Source: Tetranychus cinnabarinus
Lineage: Eukaryota; Arthropoda; Arachnida; Trombidiformes; Tetranychidae
Direction of reading: 5' to 3'
DNA: 64,000 bases
Assembly: GCA_022266195.1 (NCBI GenBank)
Contig: WHVY01000009.1
Span: 1,302,001-1,366,000, forward strand
In this document: positions 61,307 to 64,000 of the stretch, one piece after another
Layout: each line of letters starts with the position of its first letter
Position numbering within the stretch: the stretch's first letter is position 1
Translations under genes and position numbers: made by a program
The notes under the pieces: generated by a model
Seen by the model: only the letters and a program-made list of their open reading frames with translations
Database searches by the model: none
Told to the model about the DNA's origin: nothing

Positions 61307-62827
61307 TTAAGATTGAATCTTTTCAAATTTGAGTAAAGGCATTTCTGCCGGTCTTCTTGAGAGTCCAAAATGGGAATCAAAGGATATCTTGACGCCTGGC
61401 TTGGTTGAAATCTTGAAGCGTTGTAAAATACATGTAAGGTATAAAAATAGCTCAACATTGGCCAGTCCTTCACCTGGACAGGCTCGCTTACCGCCACTAA
61501 AGGGTACCAAATATGCAGGTTTGATGGCTTTAGTTACTCCTGACTCGGTGGATAGGAAGCGATCTGGATTAAACTCAGTTGGGTTAACCCAAAGCTTGGG
61601 ATCATAATGTATGGACCAGATATTGAAGATGACAACAGTTTCTTTAGGTACATTGTAGTTACCTATTTTAGTGTCTACAGTAGCACGACGGAGTAAGTTA
61701 GCTGCTATAACGGAGGAAACTCGATGAGTTTCATAGATAAAGGCCATTGTGTAAGGCATTTCATTTCGGTCTGCATATAATGGCTTCCTTTCGTGACCAA
61801 TCACTTCGTGAATCTCTTTTCGTATTTTCTCCTGGATTTCAGGGTAAGCGACTAAATAAAGCATTGCCCAAACCAATGTACTGGTAACAGTCTCAGTTCC
61901 AGCGCCGAAAAAGTCAGTCACATTTCTTCTCAATATTTCAAGACTGAAATTACCCTTTTCAGGATCCAAGCCTTTGTCTTTACGCTTTTTCCTCTCCAAA
62001 AGATAACCATCCAGATAGTCAACTATAACATTTTCATCAAATTTCTTCTCATGAGCGTCAATCTCTGTTTGAAAATAATTGTAAGTCCATCTAACACCTT
62101 TAGCAACATACGCTGTGTCAAATATACCTAAAGTGATCAATATATTTGCCAGCCAAGGAAGAAAAGCTGTTACTCCGGCAAATGCAAAATTTTTAACTAT
62201 CATGTGATAATTTTCATCCAATTTCATCTTGTTGGGGTCCTTGTAGTCAAATGTGTGGCCAAAGAGTAAAATACAAATATTGTTTGAAACACTTGGCATG
62301 ATTGTTGCCTCCAAATCAATTGGCTCTGCAGATTCTTGTTCAATAAAATTCATCAATTGGTCAATCTCTTGTTTAATCAACTCCTCCATAAGACTCTTGC
62401 CAAATCCAACGGTGCGAAAAATGGAAAGCGCCGTATTCCTCTGTTCACGCCAAGATTGTCCAGACATCTCAACAAATGATCGGACATTTGTTAAACCAGG
62501 GAAAAAAGTTTCATGTGGACGACCAAGTAAACACTCGTTGGCGAAACCTTCCTTCATGTGATCCCAATCAGTGACGACAACAACATTATGTTTACCTAAT
62601 TTGACACAATAAACGGATCCATGAGTTTTGGCAAGCTCATCAAATGCCAAGTAAACAGGTTGCTTGAGAAAGGGTAAATATCCAAAAATTGGTATTCCCC
62701 ATGGTCCAGAAGGTAATTGGCGAACATTTTTTATCCAGAGCAACAGATGATGAACAATGTAGATAAAACATGTGGCAGAGACTAGCTTAACACATTTACC
62801 AAGCAAATCATTATCAAAGGAGAACAT
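61307..62827 (-). CDS. Cytochrome P450, microsomal, CYP2-clan type, 506 aa, single exon
   Basis: Haem monooxygenase of the endoplasmic reticulum that oxidises hydrophobic compounds, either xenobiotics or endogenous hormones and lipids. The ATG at 62827 starts a membrane anchor (about 12-32), followed by a proline hinge (LPSGPWGIP, 38-46). The I-helix oxygen-binding motif AGTET is at about 307, the ExxR motif is ETHR at about 370, the PERF-type motif is FNPDRF, and the haem-binding loop PFSGGKRACPGEG has its Cys ligand at about 450. All key residues are present, the length is normal and no intron interrupts it. The overall pattern (anchor plus hinge, no mitochondrial leader, GAGTET) fits the CYP2 clan, which is greatly expanded in mites and linked to detoxification; I cannot name the subfamily or substrate. 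It stands alone here with no second P450 in the window. Confidence 0.95.
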   Translation of the reverse strand: MFSFDNDLLGKCVKLVSATCFIYIVHHLLLWIKNVRQLPSGPWGIPIFGYLPFLKQPVYLAFDELAKTHGSVYCVKLGKHNVVVVTDWDHMKEGFANECLLGRPHETFFPGLTNVRSFVEMSGQSWREQRNTALSIFRTVGFGKSLMEELIKQEIDQLMNFIEQESAEPIDLEATIMPSVSNNICILLFGHTFDYKDPNKMKLDENYHMIVKNFAFAGVTAFLPWLANILITLGIFDTAYVAKGVRWTYNYFQTEIDAHEKKFDENVIVDYLDGYLLERKKRKDKGLDPEKGNFSLEILRRNVTDFFGAGTETVTSTLVWAMLYLVAYPEIQEKIRKEIHEVIGHERKPLYADRNEMPYTMAFIYETHRVSSVIAANLLRRATVDTKIGNYNVPKETVVIFNIWSIHYDPKLWVNPTEFNPDRFLSTESGVTKAIKPAYLVPFSGGKRACPGEGLANVELFLYLTCILQRFKISTKPGVKISFDSHFGLSRRPAEMPLLKFEKIQS

Positions 62828-64000
62828 AGTTACGATTTAAAGTTCTCTTTCCTTTTTACTGGCACTGAAAACTCATTAAGATGTTTCCTGGAAATACTCA
62901 AATCAATGATTAAGATCATTGAATGTTGAACACTAGACAAGATGAAAATAGATTGATAAAAAAAGGAGATATTCAGGGAAAAGTAAAATGATAACAATGG
63001 CAATGGAACTTGTTTACTCCTCCAGAGACCATTAAAATAAATTAATTTTAGTTACCGTAATTAACCTTGAAAAAATTAAGACTTATTTTTTCATAATTTA
63101 CCACTTTAATGACTTTAACCATGATTAATATTATCTCTTTTTGCATTTACAAGAAATTATCATCTGTAGTTTTGCATAATTGACAACGTAAGCTGAAAGA
63201 GGAGCATAAAAAGCCTAGCCGTTTATAAGTGTGCAATGATTACATACGATCCTTTTTTTAGCTTTTCATCTTTTCTCTTAACTGGTTAGCCAAACGTGAA
63301 TTGTACGTGAATATGGATCAATATTGTAAAGATATCTTCAGGTTTCAATCAGGAAAAATCAGAGAAAGAATTTCTGTTTTATATTTTATCCAATCATCGA
63401 ATGGTACTTCAAATCTCCCTTTATATCCAAGGATAAGTAACACTGAAACACCTACAGCTGATTGCTTGTTGATTTACTAATATTGTGAATTGATCAAGTT
63501 GATCAACTAAAACAAATACAATATAGATTTATCGGGTTAAATGAATTTACAGCTTGTTAATTTAATTTTCTCGCTCATCATAAATAAACGGCGATTTCCT
63601 CTAAATGCATTTTAACTGTAAAGAGAGGTGAAAATTTATCTAACAGAGTCAATGGTTACTTTCATTTTGATGTATTGTAATTGATTGCTCATTTTCACAC
63701 CTATTTGACTATTAAGATCAGTCGGGCGATCTCATTCAGCCTATTTGATTACTCTAACTCATTAAGTGATGCCAAGTGAAATCATCAAGTAAACCAAAAT
63801 GTTGGTTTCCCTCGATTCCGATACTTGATCACCTTTTAGTAATCATATCTTTTAGCTCTTAATTTTTTGGGGCTTTTAACTCTTTTTGCACATTTATAAG
63901 CTTCATTAAGCTATAAACCCAGTTATTGCTTTCATTCATTTAAATTTCTAAATTAGATTAAGCTTAAACATTGAATGATAGCTGGCATCAATTTGAACGA
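62828..64000. other. Upstream region of the P450 gene to window end
   Basis: AT-rich non-coding sequence. A TATAAA-like motif on the minus strand lies near 63223-63230, about 400 bases upstream of the ATG, too far for certainty unless a 5' UTR intron exists. No other gene is visible up to the window end. Confidence 0.45.

Noticed and set aside
1..64000. CRISPR arrays, operons, tRNA and rRNA genes
   Set aside because: No regularly spaced repeats, no prokaryotic gene layout, and no tRNA-like or rRNA-like sequence was recognised by eye on either strand.

Overview
The window looks like nuclear DNA of an arthropod, most likely a mite (spider-mite-like): it is AT-rich, has GT-AG introns from about 76 bp up to several kb, and carries gustatory-receptor-like genes, an intron-containing fused glutamate synthase, a CYP2-clan-type P450 and an ABCG half-transporter. 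The species cannot be proved from the sequence alone. There are no operons; exon models were built by hand from splice sites and checked for reading-frame closure.

Layout. 1-0.8 kb: 3' part of a SIRT1-like deacetylase, with an in-frame TGA and an apparent 1-base slip. 1.0-1.6 kb (-): cysteine-rich orphan. 3.2-11.2 kb (+): complete four-exon glutamate synthase (2067 aa), convergent with a ten-exon TTC39-family gene (13.0-20.2 kb, -), whose 4.1 kb first intron holds a copy of an unnamed dispersed repeat. 23.1-27.0 kb (-): two seven-TM gustatory-receptor-like genes. 26.9-30.6 kb: a large inverted repeat made of the same dispersed repeat, carrying a dead inverted copy of the 5' end of the neighbouring receptor gene. 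30.9-32.8 kb (+): sedoheptulokinase. 33.9-35.1 kb (+): acyl-CoA delta-9-type desaturase.

37.2-49.7 kb is an IQSEC (BRAG/Schizo, Arf-GEF) cluster: two long intact copies, a third truncated 5' copy, and a fourth eroded remnant 10 kb further on at 59.0-59.7 kb. The two long copies are nearly identical from the middle of exon 2 through exon 3 but differ in their 5' ends and 3' flanks, which suggests gene conversion. 49.9-51.5 kb (-): a mariner-family transposase-derived gene with an intron and a changed catalytic motif, its intron holding a short TA-flanked MITE with perfect terminal inverted repeats. 51.9-54.2 kb (-): two tandem acireductone dioxygenase genes (methionine salvage). 55.6-58.3 kb (-): ABCG half-transporter. 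61.3-62.8 kb (-): single-exon cytochrome P450.

The metabolic genes (nitrogen assimilation, methionine salvage, pentose phosphate entry, fatty-acid desaturation, detoxification) are not visibly linked to one another. The notable part of the window is its duplication and repeat history: IQSEC copies, inverted repeat, transposase-derived gene and nested MITE.
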